From Geobacter sp. UBA6151 (GTDB lineage: Bacteria; Desulfobacterota; Desulfuromonadia; Geobacterales; Pseudopelobacteraceae), in contig DIUT01000059.1 of the NCBI GenBank assembly GCA_002423105.1, forward strand, positions 62,001 through 126,000: DNA of 64,000 nt, read 5' to 3'. The translations under genes and the position numbers were made by a program. Under the pieces are notes generated by a model that was given only the letters and a program-made list of their open reading frames with translations, had not been told where the DNA came from and did no database searches. Positions 32,390 through 41,949 of this stretch are shown here, in pieces; position 1 is the first letter of the stretch; each line of letters starts with the position of its first letter.

Positions 32390-33832
32390 TTAATCCCGCT
32401 TGATCTGTATCCCCAGCTCCGTGATCTTCTTGCGTAACGTATTGCGGTTGATCCCCAGAATATCGGCAGTACGCACCTGATTGCCCCTGGTTTTTTCCAG
32501 GGTATAGCGAATCAGCGGGCGTTCCACCTGTTCCAGCACCCGATCATAAATGTCCCCCTTTTCCAGCTTCTCGATACCGTAGAAAGCGGTACGCAGTTTC
32601 GCCTCCACCAACGCCTCCAGCGACTGTTCCTGTGGAGCGGCATGGATGGTAGCCTGATGATCACTCAAGCCGGTGAAGTCGTGGGGCGTCAACAACGGAT
32701 CACTGGAAAGGATGACCGCGCGCTTGATGGTGTTTTCCAATTCACGGACGTTACCGGGCCACGAATGGTTGCAGAGCAACTCCAGAGCCTCAGGAGCACA
32801 GCGTTTGTCCGGCATCTCCATCTCGCCGCAGGTCCGCTCCAGAAAATAATCCACCAACGATGGTACATCCTCGCGGCGTTCACGTAACGGCGTCAGATGA
32901 ATCGGAACTACATTCAGCCGGTAGAACAAGTCTTCCCGGAATTCGCGGTTGCGCACCTTTTCCAGCAGTTCCTGATTGGTGGCCGCCACCACCCGCACAT
33001 CCACCGGGATATTCTGGGAACCGCCGATGCGGTTTATCTCCTGTTCCTGCAGCACCCGCAGAATCTTGGCCTGCAGGTCCAGCGGCATGTCGCCGATCTC
33101 GTCCAGGAAAATGGTGCCGTGGTTCGCCTGCTCGAATTTGCCGGTCTTGCGCTCCGTTGAACCGGTAAATGCCCCCCGTTCGCTGCCGAACAGCTCACTC
33201 TCAAGCAGATCGCGGGGAATGGCGGCGCAGTTGATCGCCACAAAGGGCTTGCCCAGACGGGTGGAGTTGAAATGAATCGCCCGGGCAATCAGTTCCTTGC
33301 CGGTTCCTGACTCCCCCTGAATCAGCACCGTCACATCGCTGCCCGCCACCTTGCCGATGGTCTTGTAGACCTCCTGCATGGCCGGTGAATTGCCGATAAT
33401 GTTCTTCTCCACCTGGTAGCGGTCTTTCAACTCCTGCTTGAGCAACGACACTTGGTTGCTGACATCCCGCGCCCGTCCCACCTTCTCGATGATGGCGTCA
33501 ATCACCTCAAGGTCAAACGGCTTGGTGATATAGTCATAGGCGCCGCGTTTCATCGCCTCAACCGCGTTCTTCATGCTGGCTTCGGCAGTCATCACCACCA
33601 CCAGCAGGTCAGGGCGCAGTTCCCGCGCCTTATCCAGAAATTCCAGGCCGGTCATACCGGGCATCTTGATATCCACAATTGCCAGATCGTAAGACTGCTC
33701 ACGAACCATGCGCATCGCCTGATTGCCATCGGCAGCCAGTTCAACGGAATAGCCTTTCTTGCGCAGCGCCTTGGAAAGAACCCAGCGCATGCTCTCTTCG
33801 TCATCAGCCACCAGTATCCGATGCAGTGCCAT
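32390..33832 (-). CDS. ntrC: NtrC-type sigma-54 response regulator
   Basis: The 480-aa regulator has a receiver domain (phosphorylated Asp54 in IVDIKMPGM, Lys in ITKPFD), an AAA+ domain (GESGTGKE, GAFTG followed by S, FREDLFYRLNVVPI) and a Fis-type DNA-binding end (GNQVRTADILGINRNTLRKKI). The gene order dusB-ntrB-ntrC is the classical nitrogen-regulation arrangement (nifR3-ntrB-ntrC). In Geobacter the counterpart pair is known as GnfL/GnfM in nitrogen fixation control; which name fits here cannot be decided from sequence alone. Note GAFTGS in place of GAFTGA plus residue order, a tolerated end variation. Confidence 0.9.
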   Translation of the reverse strand: MALHRILVADDEESMRWVLSKALRKKGYSVELAADGNQAMRMVREQSYDLAIVDIKMPGMTGLEFLDKARELRPDLLVVVMTAEASMKNAVEAMKRGAYDYITKPFDLEVIDAIIEKVGRARDVSNQVSLLKQELKDRYQVEKNIIGNSPAMQEVYKTIGKVAGSDVTVLIQGESGTGKELIARAIHFNSTRLGKPFVAINCAAIPRDLLESELFGSERGAFTGSTERKTGKFEQANHGTIFLDEIGDMPLDLQAKILRVLQEQEINRIGGSQNIPVDVRVVAATNQELLEKVRNREFREDLFYRLNVVPIHLTPLRERREDVPSLVDYFLERTCGEMEMPDKRCAPEALELLCNHSWPGNVRELENTIKRAVILSSDPLLTPHDFTGLSDHQATIHAAPQEQSLEALVEAKLRTAFYGIEKLEKGDIYDRVLEQVERPLIRYTLEKTRGNQVRTADILGINRNTLRKKITELGIQIKRD

Positions 33833-33837
33833 TGGTA

Positions 33838-34944
33838 TTATCCTTTCGCCGGAGGCTGGATCAGGGGCAGCAATACGCTGACACGGGTCCCCTCCCCCAG
33901 TCGGGAATCTATTTTGAGCATTCCCCGGTGTTCCGCCACAATTTTTTGACAGATGGCAAGCCCCAGGCCAGTGCCCCCATCTTTGGTGCTATAAAACGGT
34001 GTGCCCACTTTGAGCAGATTTTCCTCAGCAATACCGGGTCCGGTATCGCTGATCTCCACAGCAACCATTCGGGAACGTCCCAGATGACTGGCCAGACTGT
34101 ATTCTCCCAGCACACGGCTGGTCACCGTCAGACGCCCGCCCTCCGTCATGGACTCCAGCGCATTGCGGATCAGGTTCAGAAACACCTGGGTCAACTGGGC
34201 TTCGTCAGCCATAAGCGGGGGAATACTGGGATCAAAACCGGTGCAGACCGAGACATCCCGGCCATCTGCCGCCTCCCGTTGCAGCAGGATAATATCTCCC
34301 AGCACCCGGTGCAGGTTCACCGGCATATAACGTGGACCACGGGGTGATGCCAGTTCAAGCAGTTGGCGGATGATCCGGTCAATCCGCTCCGCCTCGCGGA
34401 TCATTACCCTGGGGTATTCCAGCAAGTCACTGTCCGGATCAAGTTCCCGCTCCAGCAACTGGGCCGCGCCCTTGATGCCCCCCAGGGGATTCTTCACCTC
34501 ATGGGCCAGACCGGCAGCCAGGGTCCCCAGGGTGGAGAGCCGGTCGGCCTGCCGCACTGCAGCCTCCAGTTCACGGATGGAAGTCATATCCCGCAAGGTC
34601 AAAATCACACCGATTACTTCGCCATCGGCGCGTAGCAGGGGAAAGGTGGTGGCATTGGCCGGGATCAGGCGTCCCGGAGCCCGCAGTACGATATTGTCCT
34701 GATCGGAGAGTGAAACACCACTGGCTGCCGTCCGCTCCACCATCTCCACCAACAGCGGTTCGGCCCGGAACGTGACCTGAAAAACAGCCCCCTGCACCTG
34801 CCTGCGGGAACGACCGGTCATCTCCTCGGCAGCAGGATTCATCAGGGTAACCACCCCTCCCCTGTCCACCACGATCACCCCGTCCCCCACGCTGTCAAGC
34901 ACCGTGGCGGCATATTGGCTCACATCAGTTTCCACTCGTGTCAC
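33838..34944 (-). CDS. ntrB: NtrB-type sensor histidine kinase
   Basis: This soluble 368-aa kinase phosphorylates the neighbouring NtrC-type regulator. It has a PAS domain (about 10-120), the dimerisation and phosphoacceptor helix with His148 in GLAHEVKNPLGGIKGAAQLL, and the ATP-binding domain with N-box LIRNALESM, G1 DTGPGIAEEN and G2 GGTGLGLAI. No membrane helix is present, as expected for NtrB. Its start overlaps the end of dusB by 4 bp and ntrC follows after 5 bp. Confidence 0.92.
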   Translation of the reverse strand: MTRVETDVSQYAATVLDSVGDGVIVVDRGGVVTLMNPAAEEMTGRSRRQVQGAVFQVTFRAEPLLVEMVERTAASGVSLSDQDNIVLRAPGRLIPANATTFPLLRADGEVIGVILTLRDMTSIRELEAAVRQADRLSTLGTLAAGLAHEVKNPLGGIKGAAQLLERELDPDSDLLEYPRVMIREAERIDRIIRQLLELASPRGPRYMPVNLHRVLGDIILLQREAADGRDVSVCTGFDPSIPPLMADEAQLTQVFLNLIRNALESMTEGGRLTVTSRVLGEYSLASHLGRSRMVAVEISDTGPGIAEENLLKVGTPFYSTKDGGTGLGLAICQKIVAEHRGMLKIDSRLGEGTRVSVLLPLIQPPAKG

Positions 34945-35918
34945 GCTCCTGCTTCGCCGATTTCATCCATGACGTCCAGCAACTCTCCAAGGGAGCCGGA
35001 CCCATGCACTCTGCGCCGCAATGCCGCCGCGCCGCTTACGCCGTGAATGTACCAGCCCAGATGTTTTTTCATCTCCCGTACCGCCACCGCCTCACCTGCC
35101 TGGGCAATGAACAAATCCAGATGGCGCCGTGCCGTTGCCATCCGTTGTGCAACCGTAACCGTAGTCACCGCCCGCCCCTTCAACAACTCAAGGGCTTGCC
35201 GGAATATCCAGGGATTGCCCATTGCCCCGCGGGCCACCATCAGACCGTCACAACCGGTTTCCAGCAGCATGCGGCGACAATCCTCCGCACTAAAAAGATC
35301 TCCACTGCCGATCACCGGAATCTTCACCTGCTGTTTGAGTGCGGTAATCCTGCTCCAGTCGGCAGTTCCGTCAAACATCTGTGAACGGCTGCGGGGATGG
35401 AGCGTAATGGCATCGCATCCTTCAGCCTCGGCTATCCGTCCCACCTCGCGCCAGGTTTCGTCATTGCTCTCCCAGCCGGAACGTATCTTGATGGTCAATG
35501 GCAGGTTGGTTACCCGCCGTACCGCCCTCAGTATCTCCGCAATCAGTGCCGTATCTTTCAGCAACGCGCTGCCTGCCCCGGTTCCCACCACTTTACGTAC
35601 CGGACAACCCATGTTGATATCGAGCAGATCAACCTGATCTCCCACCATTTCAGCGGCTTTTGCCAGCAGTTCCGGTGAATCGCCGAAAAGCTGAGCCCCC
35701 AGGGGACGATCTTCAGGGCTGCTCTGTAAAAGCTCCCAGGACTTTTCTCCTTCACGAACCATGCCGTTGACACTGACCATCTCCGTAAAGGCCATACAGG
35801 CGCCTTCCTGACGGCAAATCAGGCGAAATGCATGATTAGTGATACCGGCAAGGGGGGCCAGCATCAAATTATGAGGCACGACAAGTCTACCGATAGCAAG
35901 GGAACGTAAAAGGGACAC
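34941..35918 (-). CDS. dusB: tRNA-dihydrouridine synthase
   Basis: DusB is the FMN enzyme that reduces uridines in tRNA. The 325-aa barrel has MLAPLAGITNHAFR, DINMGCPVRKVVGTGAGSALL with the catalytic cysteine, TIKIRSGW, and ITLHPRSRSQMFDG. The frame opens nine codons earlier at an ATG, but AGGAG stands 5 bases before the GTG at 35918, so GTG is chosen. It is first in the dusB-ntrB-ntrC operon. The sequence AAATTTTAGGCAT (35954-35966) just upstream equals one arm of the palindrome before the octahaem reductase gene. Confidence 0.92.
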   Translation of the reverse strand: MSLLRSLAIGRLVVPHNLMLAPLAGITNHAFRLICRQEGACMAFTEMVSVNGMVREGEKSWELLQSSPEDRPLGAQLFGDSPELLAKAAEMVGDQVDLLDINMGCPVRKVVGTGAGSALLKDTALIAEILRAVRRVTNLPLTIKIRSGWESNDETWREVGRIAEAEGCDAITLHPRSRSQMFDGTADWSRITALKQQVKIPVIGSGDLFSAEDCRRMLLETGCDGLMVARGAMGNPWIFRQALELLKGRAVTTVTVAQRMATARRHLDLFIAQAGEAVAVREMKKHLGWYIHGVSGAAALRRRVHGSGSLGELLDVMDEIGEAGA

Positions 35919-36101
35919 TGCCACTCCTGATGCATATTTGTGCACATGTGGTTAAATTTTAGGCATACTAGCACGATTGGCAGGCAGTGCAAACAACGCA
36001 GCCGAAGCACCGCCACAAGGGCATTTTTTTGTTGCCTTAACCGTCATGTCAAGGTTTAATGGTGCTGCTTCATGCACCATACACCAGTACAGGAGTTCAC
36101 C

Positions 36102-36383
36102 ATGTTTGGAATCGGAATGCCGGAATTGATTGTCATACTGGTAATAGCATTGATCGTGATCGGGCCGCACAAGCTTCCGGAAATGGCCAAATCACTGGGC
36201 AAAGGATTGGCCGAATTCAAAAAAGCCTCAGACGATTTCCAAAACAACATTAAGGAAGAGGCCCGTAAAGTTGAGGCTCAGGAAGAAAGCACAACCGTGC
36301 AAGCCGCAACCACGGATGCGGCTCCTGCCAATGCCGCCACTGAGAAGACCGCCTCACCGGATGAAAGCAAAAAGTCTGCCTGA
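36102..36383 (+). CDS. tatA: Sec-independent translocase protein TatA
   Basis: TatA forms the pore of the twin-arginine export system used by NapA and NapG. The 93-aa protein has one short membrane helix (MFGIGMPELIVILVIALIVIG) followed by the hinge PHKLPEMAKSLGKGLAEFKKA amphipathic helix and an Ala/Glu/Lys-rich tail. AGGAG lies before the ATG at 36102; an upstream in-frame ATG at 36072 lacks a site. It stands alone between divergent dusB and a strong terminator; tatC is not in this window. TatB cannot be fully excluded, but the FGIGMPEL start fits TatA. Confidence 0.9.
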   Translation: MFGIGMPELIVILVIALIVIGPHKLPEMAKSLGKGLAEFKKASDDFQNNIKEEARKVEAQEESTTVQAATTDAAPANAATEKTASPDESKKSA

Positions 36384-36400
36384 TTCTTCAGCAGCATAAC

Positions 36401-36445
36401 AACAAGCAAGGGCCGGAGAACGAAATTCTCCGGCCCTTGCTTGTT
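36401..36445. terminator. Very long perfect hairpin terminator after tatA
   Basis: A 20-bp perfect stem (36401-36420 with 36426-36445) and a CGAAA loop. It ends tatA and probably also convergent asnS (stop at 36476). Confidence 0.9.
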
Positions 36446-36475
36446 AAATGCAGACCGCCACCTGGCAGGTTCAGG

Positions 36476-37867
36476 TTAAAATTCCGCGTGCCGCGGCGTC
36501 CGTGGAAACGGAATCACGTCACGGATATTCTCCATGCCGGACAGGTACATGATCAGCCGTTCAAAGCCCAGGCCAAATCCGGCATGGGGACTGCTGCCCC
36601 AGCGCCGCGAATCCAGGTACCACCAGAGCGGCTCCCGCGCTATTGCCAGCTCCTGCATCCGCCGCTCCAGCAGATCAAGCCGTTCTTCCCGCTGACTGCC
36701 GCCAATGATCTCACCCACCTTGGGCACCAGCAGGTCCATGGCAGCCACAGTGCGGCCATCATCGTTCCGACGCATGTAAAACGCCTTGATATCCTTCGGA
36801 TAGTTCAGGACAAACACCGGCCCGCCCACCACTTGCTCCGTCAGGTAGCGTTCATGCTCTGTCTGAAGATCCAGCCCCCAGTGCACCGGATACTGGAAGG
36901 CGACCGGCGCCTTTTCAAGGTGACGGATCGCTTCGGTATAGTCCATCCGGACAAATTCCGCTTCAGCCACGCTATGGACTCGTTCCATCACTCCCTTTTC
37001 GATATGTTGGTCAAAAAAGGCCATCTCCTCCCCGCATGCCTCAAGGGCGAAGAGACACATGAACCGGACAAACTCTTCCGCCAGGTCAGCATCATCAGCA
37101 AGGTCGGCAAAGGCCATCTCCGGCTCGATCATCCAGAACTCCGCCGCATGGCGGGGGGTGTTGGAATTCTCGGCCCGGAAGGTGGGTCCAAAGGTATAGA
37201 TATCACCGAAAGCCTGGGCGAACAGTTCTCCTTCCAACTGACCGCTGACCGTCAGTCCGGTCTTCTGCGCAAAGAAATCCCTGCTGAAGTCAATCTCCCC
37301 CCCTTCGTTCCGGGGTGCGCTATTGGGTGGCAGGGTGGTAACCCGGAACAGTTCCCCCGCCCCTTCGCAATCACTGGCGGTGATGATCGGCGTATGCACG
37401 TAGAGGAAGTCCCGCTCCCCGAAGAAGCGGTGAATCGCCTGGGCCAGCCGGGAGCGCAGGCGGAAAACCGCGCCGAAGGTGTTGGTGCGGGGCCGCAGAT
37501 GGGCTATGCTGCGCAGGTATTCAAAACTGTGCCGTTTCTTCTGCAGCGGATAGTCTGGAGCGGCATCTCCAACCACCGACACATCCGTCACCCGCAACTC
37601 AAAACGTTGTCCCGCCGCAGGAGAGTCGGTCAGTTCACCGCCGGCCTGCAGAGCAGCGCCGGTTCCGATCCGGCACAGGGTTTCAAACTCCGGCAGCCGT
37701 GAACGCTCCAGGACCAGCTGAATGCCGGACAGATTGCTGCCGTCATTCAGCACAATAAACGCCACATCCCCGGAAACACGGATGGAACGGACCCAGCCCG
37801 AGACGGTATAGGTACCGCCGGATTTGGTCACAAAAAGGAGTTGCGCAATACGGGTGCGTCGGGCCAT
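36476..37867 (-). CDS. asnS: Asparaginyl-tRNA synthetase
   Basis: The class II synthetase charges tRNA-Asn. The 463-aa product has the N-terminal OB fold (SGWVRSIRVSGDVAFIVLNDGS), motif 2 (FGPTFRAENSNTPRHAAEFWMIEPEMA) and motif 3 (GFGLGFERLIMYLSG) and the usual length. The frame stays open 51 codons further upstream, but GGAGG 8 bases before the ATG at 37867 gives the normal N-terminus. The presence of AsnS means direct asparaginylation is possible in this organism. It is divergent from gabD. Confidence 0.96.
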   Translation of the reverse strand: MARRTRIAQLLFVTKSGGTYTVSGWVRSIRVSGDVAFIVLNDGSNLSGIQLVLERSRLPEFETLCRIGTGAALQAGGELTDSPAAGQRFELRVTDVSVVGDAAPDYPLQKKRHSFEYLRSIAHLRPRTNTFGAVFRLRSRLAQAIHRFFGERDFLYVHTPIITASDCEGAGELFRVTTLPPNSAPRNEGGEIDFSRDFFAQKTGLTVSGQLEGELFAQAFGDIYTFGPTFRAENSNTPRHAAEFWMIEPEMAFADLADDADLAEEFVRFMCLFALEACGEEMAFFDQHIEKGVMERVHSVAEAEFVRMDYTEAIRHLEKAPVAFQYPVHWGLDLQTEHERYLTEQVVGGPVFVLNYPKDIKAFYMRRNDDGRTVAAMDLLVPKVGEIIGGSQREERLDLLERRMQELAIAREPLWWYLDSRRWGSSPHAGFGLGFERLIMYLSGMENIRDVIPFPRTPRHAEF

Positions 37868-38012
37868 GGGGTCAGCCTCCGAAAAATGGTATTCTTGTAT
37901 ATGCAGCAGGATGACAGTCCTGTCAATTGTCTCAGGATCATGTCTCATACTATACAGCCTGCCCGAAATTGTGCTATTGTTCCGCCCGTCCCTAAACCAA
38001 CGGAGGCTTCCC

Positions 38013-39467
38013 ATGTTCACCCTTTCAGACCCTACACTTCTGAAACAGCAGTGCTACCTGAACGGTCAATGGCAGGACGCCGACAGCAGCACAACCATAG
38101 CGGTTACCAACCCGGCCACCGGCCAGGTGATAGGCACCATCCCCAAAATGGGTACCAATGAGACCCGCCGCGCCATTGACGCAGCAAACGCAGCTTTTCC
38201 TGCCTGGCGGGCCATGACCGCCAAAGAACGGGCCTCTGTTCTGCGGCGCTGGTTTGAGCTGATGCTGGCACATCAGGAAGACCTGGCCATCATCATGACC
38301 GCCGAACAGGGTAAACCACTGGCCGAATCCAGGGGCGAGATCAGCTATGCCGCCTCCTTTATCGAGTGGTTTGCAGAGGAAGGCAAACGGCTGTACGGCG
38401 ACACGATTCCCTCCTATGCCAGAGACAAGCGGATCGTGGTCATCAAGGAGCCGATCGGCGTCTGCGCAGCCATCACTCCCTGGAACTTCCCTGCGGCCAT
38501 GATTACCCGCAAGGCCGGACCGGCCCTGGCCGCCGGTTGCACCATGGTGGTCAAGCCGGCCACTGCCACCCCCTTTTCGGCTCTGGCTCTGGCTGAACTG
38601 GGAGAACGGGCCGGACTGCCTGCCGGAGTATTCAGCGTCATCACCGGCTCAGCCAAGGAGATCGGCAACGAAATGACGGCCAATCCGATCATCCGCAAGC
38701 TGACTTTCACCGGTTCCACCGAGATCGGCAAACAGCTCACCGCCCAGTGCGCCGGTACCATGAAGAAGGTTTCCATGGAGCTGGGGGGGAACGCGCCGTT
38801 CATCGTTTTTGACGATGCTGACCTGGACGCCGCCGTGGATGGCGCGATTGCCTCCAAATACCGCAACACCGGGCAGACCTGCGTTTGCACCAACCGCCTG
38901 CTGGTGCAAACCGGCGTCTACGATCTATTTACCGAAAAACTGGCTGCTGCCGTATCCCGCATGCAGGTAGGTGACGGCCTGAAGGGGGATGTACAGCAGG
39001 GACCGCTGATTGATGAGGCATCGGTGCTGAAGGTGGAAGAACATATCGCCGACGCATGTGCCAAGGGAGCCTCCGTCAAACTTGGCGGCAAGCGTCACGC
39101 CCTGGGCGGCACCTTCTTTGAACCGACCATTCTGTGTAATGTTACCGCCACTATGCTGGTCGCAAAGGAAGAGACCTTCGGGCCGGTGGCGCCAATCTTC
39201 CGCTTCGATACGGAGGAGGAAGCGGTGCAGATGGCCAATGACACCGAATTCGGTCTGGCTTCCTATTTTTATACCCGTGACATCGGGCGGGTCTGGCGGG
39301 TAGCGGAAGCCTTGGAATACGGCATGGTGGGAATCAACACCGGCCTGATCTCCACCGAAGTGGCCCCCTTTGGCGGTGTCAAGGAGTCCGGTATCGGACG
39401 GGAAGGCTCCAGCTACGGCATCGAAGAGTTTGTTGAAGTAAAATATCTCTGTATGGGCGGAATATAG
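38013..39467 (+). CDS. gabD: NAD(P)-dependent succinate-semialdehyde dehydrogenase
   Basis: The 484-aa aldehyde dehydrogenase oxidises succinate semialdehyde to succinate, as judged by close similarity of pattern to GabD. Cofactor-binding PWNFPAAMITRK, general base Glu256 in MELGGNAPFIVFDD, and nucleophile Cys290 in NTGQTCVCTN are present, with a second cysteine at 292 as in GabD (redox-switch CxC). The start follows CGGAGG at 38013; upstream frame is a shadow. Other short-chain aldehydes are possible substrates. The next gene starts 6 bp later. Confidence 0.9.
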   Translation: MFTLSDPTLLKQQCYLNGQWQDADSSTTIAVTNPATGQVIGTIPKMGTNETRRAIDAANAAFPAWRAMTAKERASVLRRWFELMLAHQEDLAIIMTAEQGKPLAESRGEISYAASFIEWFAEEGKRLYGDTIPSYARDKRIVVIKEPIGVCAAITPWNFPAAMITRKAGPALAAGCTMVVKPATATPFSALALAELGERAGLPAGVFSVITGSAKEIGNEMTANPIIRKLTFTGSTEIGKQLTAQCAGTMKKVSMELGGNAPFIVFDDADLDAAVDGAIASKYRNTGQTCVCTNRLLVQTGVYDLFTEKLAAAVSRMQVGDGLKGDVQQGPLIDEASVLKVEEHIADACAKGASVKLGGKRHALGGTFFEPTILCNVTATMLVAKEETFGPVAPIFRFDTEEEAVQMANDTEFGLASYFYTRDIGRVWRVAEALEYGMVGINTGLISTEVAPFGGVKESGIGREGSSYGIEEFVEVKYLCMGGI

Positions 39468-39473
39468 CGCTCC

Positions 39474-41594
39474 ATGAACCGCTTTCACCTCTCGCTCCGC
39501 GCTCGCATAACCCTGGCCGTCACCGGACTGGTCCTGCTGCTGATGCTTGCCACCGCCTTGATTACTCTGGAACAGGTGACGCGGGAGTACACACACATAC
39601 TGACCAGCAACACAACCACCGTCCTCAACGCCGCTCCAGCCGACTTTAGCGCCATTCTTCAGACCGCCCGGCACCGTTTCCTGGCAGCCACCCTGATCGG
39701 AACGGCGTTGGTGGCTCTGCTGGTAACCCTTCTCGTACGCCTCCTGACCAGACCGTTAACGCTCCTGACACGGCATATGGAAGAGCTGCCGGAAAAAAGC
39801 GGTGACGCCCGTTACCTGCACCTTGCAGAAAACGGCGATATCGGCAAGCTAGTAAACGCGTTCAACACCATGATCAGCGAGCTTGAGCAGCACTGTATGG
39901 CTGTACAGGAAAACGAACAGGTATACCGCATCGTCATCGAATCAGCCGCCGACTTTACCTACTGGCAGCTGCTGGATGGCAGCTTCAAGTTCATCTCCCC
40001 CGCCTGTCTTGATGTCACCGGCTACAGCCGCGAAGAACTGATGGAAAACCCGGCGCTTTTGCTGGACATGGTGCATCCGGCTGACCAAGCGGTGGCCGCC
40101 ACCCTGCGTATGGTCTCCGAAGAGGGTACCTGCTACACATCGGACGAGATCGAATACCGGATAACCACCAAAGAGGGGGCTATCCGCTGGATCCGTCATG
40201 CTTTCCAGCCGATTTACGATGATGGCGGCACCTGCCTGGGACGACGCGGTAGCAGCACCGATATTACCGAACGCAAACAGCTGGCCGAGCAGGTATCCCA
40301 CCTGGTGCTGCACGATCTCCTGACTGGGCTTCCCAACCGCTCCCTGCTGACCGACCACCTCTCCCTGGCCTTGGGCCAACGCAACCGTTCAGTCACCTCA
40401 TTCACGGTGGTGCTGTTTTTCGGTATCGACCGTTTCAAGCTGATCAACGACACCATGGGCCACGATGTGGGAGATCGCATCCTGATTATGACCGCCGAAC
40501 GCTTGGGCAAGATGCTGCTCACCGGTGATACGCTCTGCCGTTTCAGCGGCGACGTATTTGCCATGATCCTGCCGGAGCGGGAAAGCCGTCACGAAGCGAT
40601 CACCATGTCCTATCAAATCCTGGCCGGCCTGACGGAACCCTTCAGACTGGGCAACCAGCTGGTCACCCTGACCGGCAGTATCGGCATAGCGCTTAGTCCG
40701 GAGGACGGCACAGACCCGGACAGCCTGCTGAAGAGTGCCGAAACCGCCATGTATGAAGCAAAGCGCAGCGGCAAAAACTGCTTCCGCTTCTATGCCCGGG
40801 AGATGAACTTTCAGGCGGTTCAGCTACTGAAACTTGACAACAGCATGCCCACCAGTCTTGCGCGGGGCGACTTCTACCTCCAGTTCCAACCGCAACTTGA
40901 CCTGAAAACAGAATCCGTCGTTGCCGTTGAAGCCCTGTTGCGCTGGCGGCATCCGGAACTGGGCATGATTCCGCCGGACCGTTTTATTCCCCTGGCAGAA
41001 GAGAACGGATTTATCATCCGTCTGGGTTCCTGGGTACTGAAAACAGCCTGCGAACAGGCCGCCGCCTGGCTGAAGCAGGGCTTGCCGCCCTTGCGCATGG
41101 CAGTCAACATCTCAAGCCGACAGTTCAGCGAACCTGATTTCGTCGATCTGGTGGCCTCAACTCTGGAGTCCTGCGCTCTTAACCCTGATCTGCTGGAACT
41201 GGAATTGACAGAGAGTCTGCTGGTCAGCAACGAACAACAGGTGCAACAAAAACTGCAAGCCCTGAAAGCGATGGGCATCCACCTTGCCATTGACGATTTC
41301 GGCACCGGTTACTCATCACTCTCCTATCTTAAGCATTTTCCGCTTGATCGGTTGAAAATCGACAAGTCATTTATCAACGACATTCTGATCGACCCGGATG
41401 ACGCCGCCATAACGGAGGCAATCATCGTCATGGCCCATTCGCTGAAATTGAAGGTTATTGCCGAAGGAGTGGAAACCAGGGAACAACTGGTCTTTCTGGA
41501 AGACCGCGGATGTGATGAAATGCAGGGATATTTCTTAAGCCGTCCCTTGTCGGAACACGACCTGGTCAGCTTTATCAAATCACGCCAACCGTAA
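39474..41594 (+). CDS. Membrane c-di-GMP phosphodiesterase with degenerate GGDEF domain
   Basis: The 706-aa protein has two membrane helices (about 10-30 and 68-90), a HAMP-like linker, a PAS/PAC (about 145-270), a GGDEF-like domain (about 280-440) and an EAL domain (about 450-700). The cyclase signature reads FSGDVFAMI instead of GGDEF, so synthesis is unlikely. The EAL part is intact (EALLRW, ELELTES, DDFGTGYSS, KIDKSF, AEGVE), so it should degrade c-di-GMP, perhaps with GTP sensing by the dead domain. It follows gabD by 6 bp and may be co-transcribed. Confidence 0.9.
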   Translation: MNRFHLSLRARITLAVTGLVLLLMLATALITLEQVTREYTHILTSNTTTVLNAAPADFSAILQTARHRFLAATLIGTALVALLVTLLVRLLTRPLTLLTRHMEELPEKSGDARYLHLAENGDIGKLVNAFNTMISELEQHCMAVQENEQVYRIVIESAADFTYWQLLDGSFKFISPACLDVTGYSREELMENPALLLDMVHPADQAVAATLRMVSEEGTCYTSDEIEYRITTKEGAIRWIRHAFQPIYDDGGTCLGRRGSSTDITERKQLAEQVSHLVLHDLLTGLPNRSLLTDHLSLALGQRNRSVTSFTVVLFFGIDRFKLINDTMGHDVGDRILIMTAERLGKMLLTGDTLCRFSGDVFAMILPERESRHEAITMSYQILAGLTEPFRLGNQLVTLTGSIGIALSPEDGTDPDSLLKSAETAMYEAKRSGKNCFRFYAREMNFQAVQLLKLDNSMPTSLARGDFYLQFQPQLDLKTESVVAVEALLRWRHPELGMIPPDRFIPLAEENGFIIRLGSWVLKTACEQAAAWLKQGLPPLRMAVNISSRQFSEPDFVDLVASTLESCALNPDLLELELTESLLVSNEQQVQQKLQALKAMGIHLAIDDFGTGYSSLSYLKHFPLDRLKIDKSFINDILIDPDDAAITEAIIVMAHSLKLKVIAEGVETREQLVFLEDRGCDEMQGYFLSRPLSEHDLVSFIKSRQP

Positions 41595-41667
41595 AACTTT
41601 TGCCTTTACCATAGTGGTGTGACACAGTACTTCAGGCTAGACTGTCTGGCTATCTATTGGAGGGCAC

Positions 41668-41949
41668 ATGAAAACCAGTAAAATTGACCGATCATCCCAT
41701 GACCGGGAATGGCAACTGCAAGAAGCCAAGAACCGCCTCAGCCAGGTGGTTGACCAGGCTCTGCATGATGGCCCCCAAACCATTACCCTTCGCGGCAAAC
41801 CTTCTGCGGTCGTTGTTTCATTTGAAGAGTACCGCAAGCTGACCATGCCTCGCACCGGTTTATCACAATTCTTCAGGCAATCGCCGCTGTGTGAAGTTGA
41901 GCTTGATCTTAACCGCAGTGCCGATCTCTCCCGAGAGGTGGAGCTGTGA
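41668..41949 (+). CDS. Phd/YefM family antitoxin
   Basis: This 93-aa protein shows the Phd fold: WQLQEAKNRLSQVVDQALHDGP, then QTITLRGKPSAVVVSFEEYRKL, the DNA-binding and dimer region. The tail (MPRTGLSQFFRQSPLCEVELDLNRS) would wrap the toxin. Its stop overlaps the start of the adjacent toxin gene by 4 bp, as normal for type II systems. GGAGG lies before the ATG. The partner toxin is broken, so the antitoxin may now be an orphan regulator. Confidence 0.85.
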   Translation: MKTSKIDRSSHDREWQLQEAKNRLSQVVDQALHDGPQTITLRGKPSAVVVSFEEYRKLTMPRTGLSQFFRQSPLCEVELDLNRSADLSREVEL

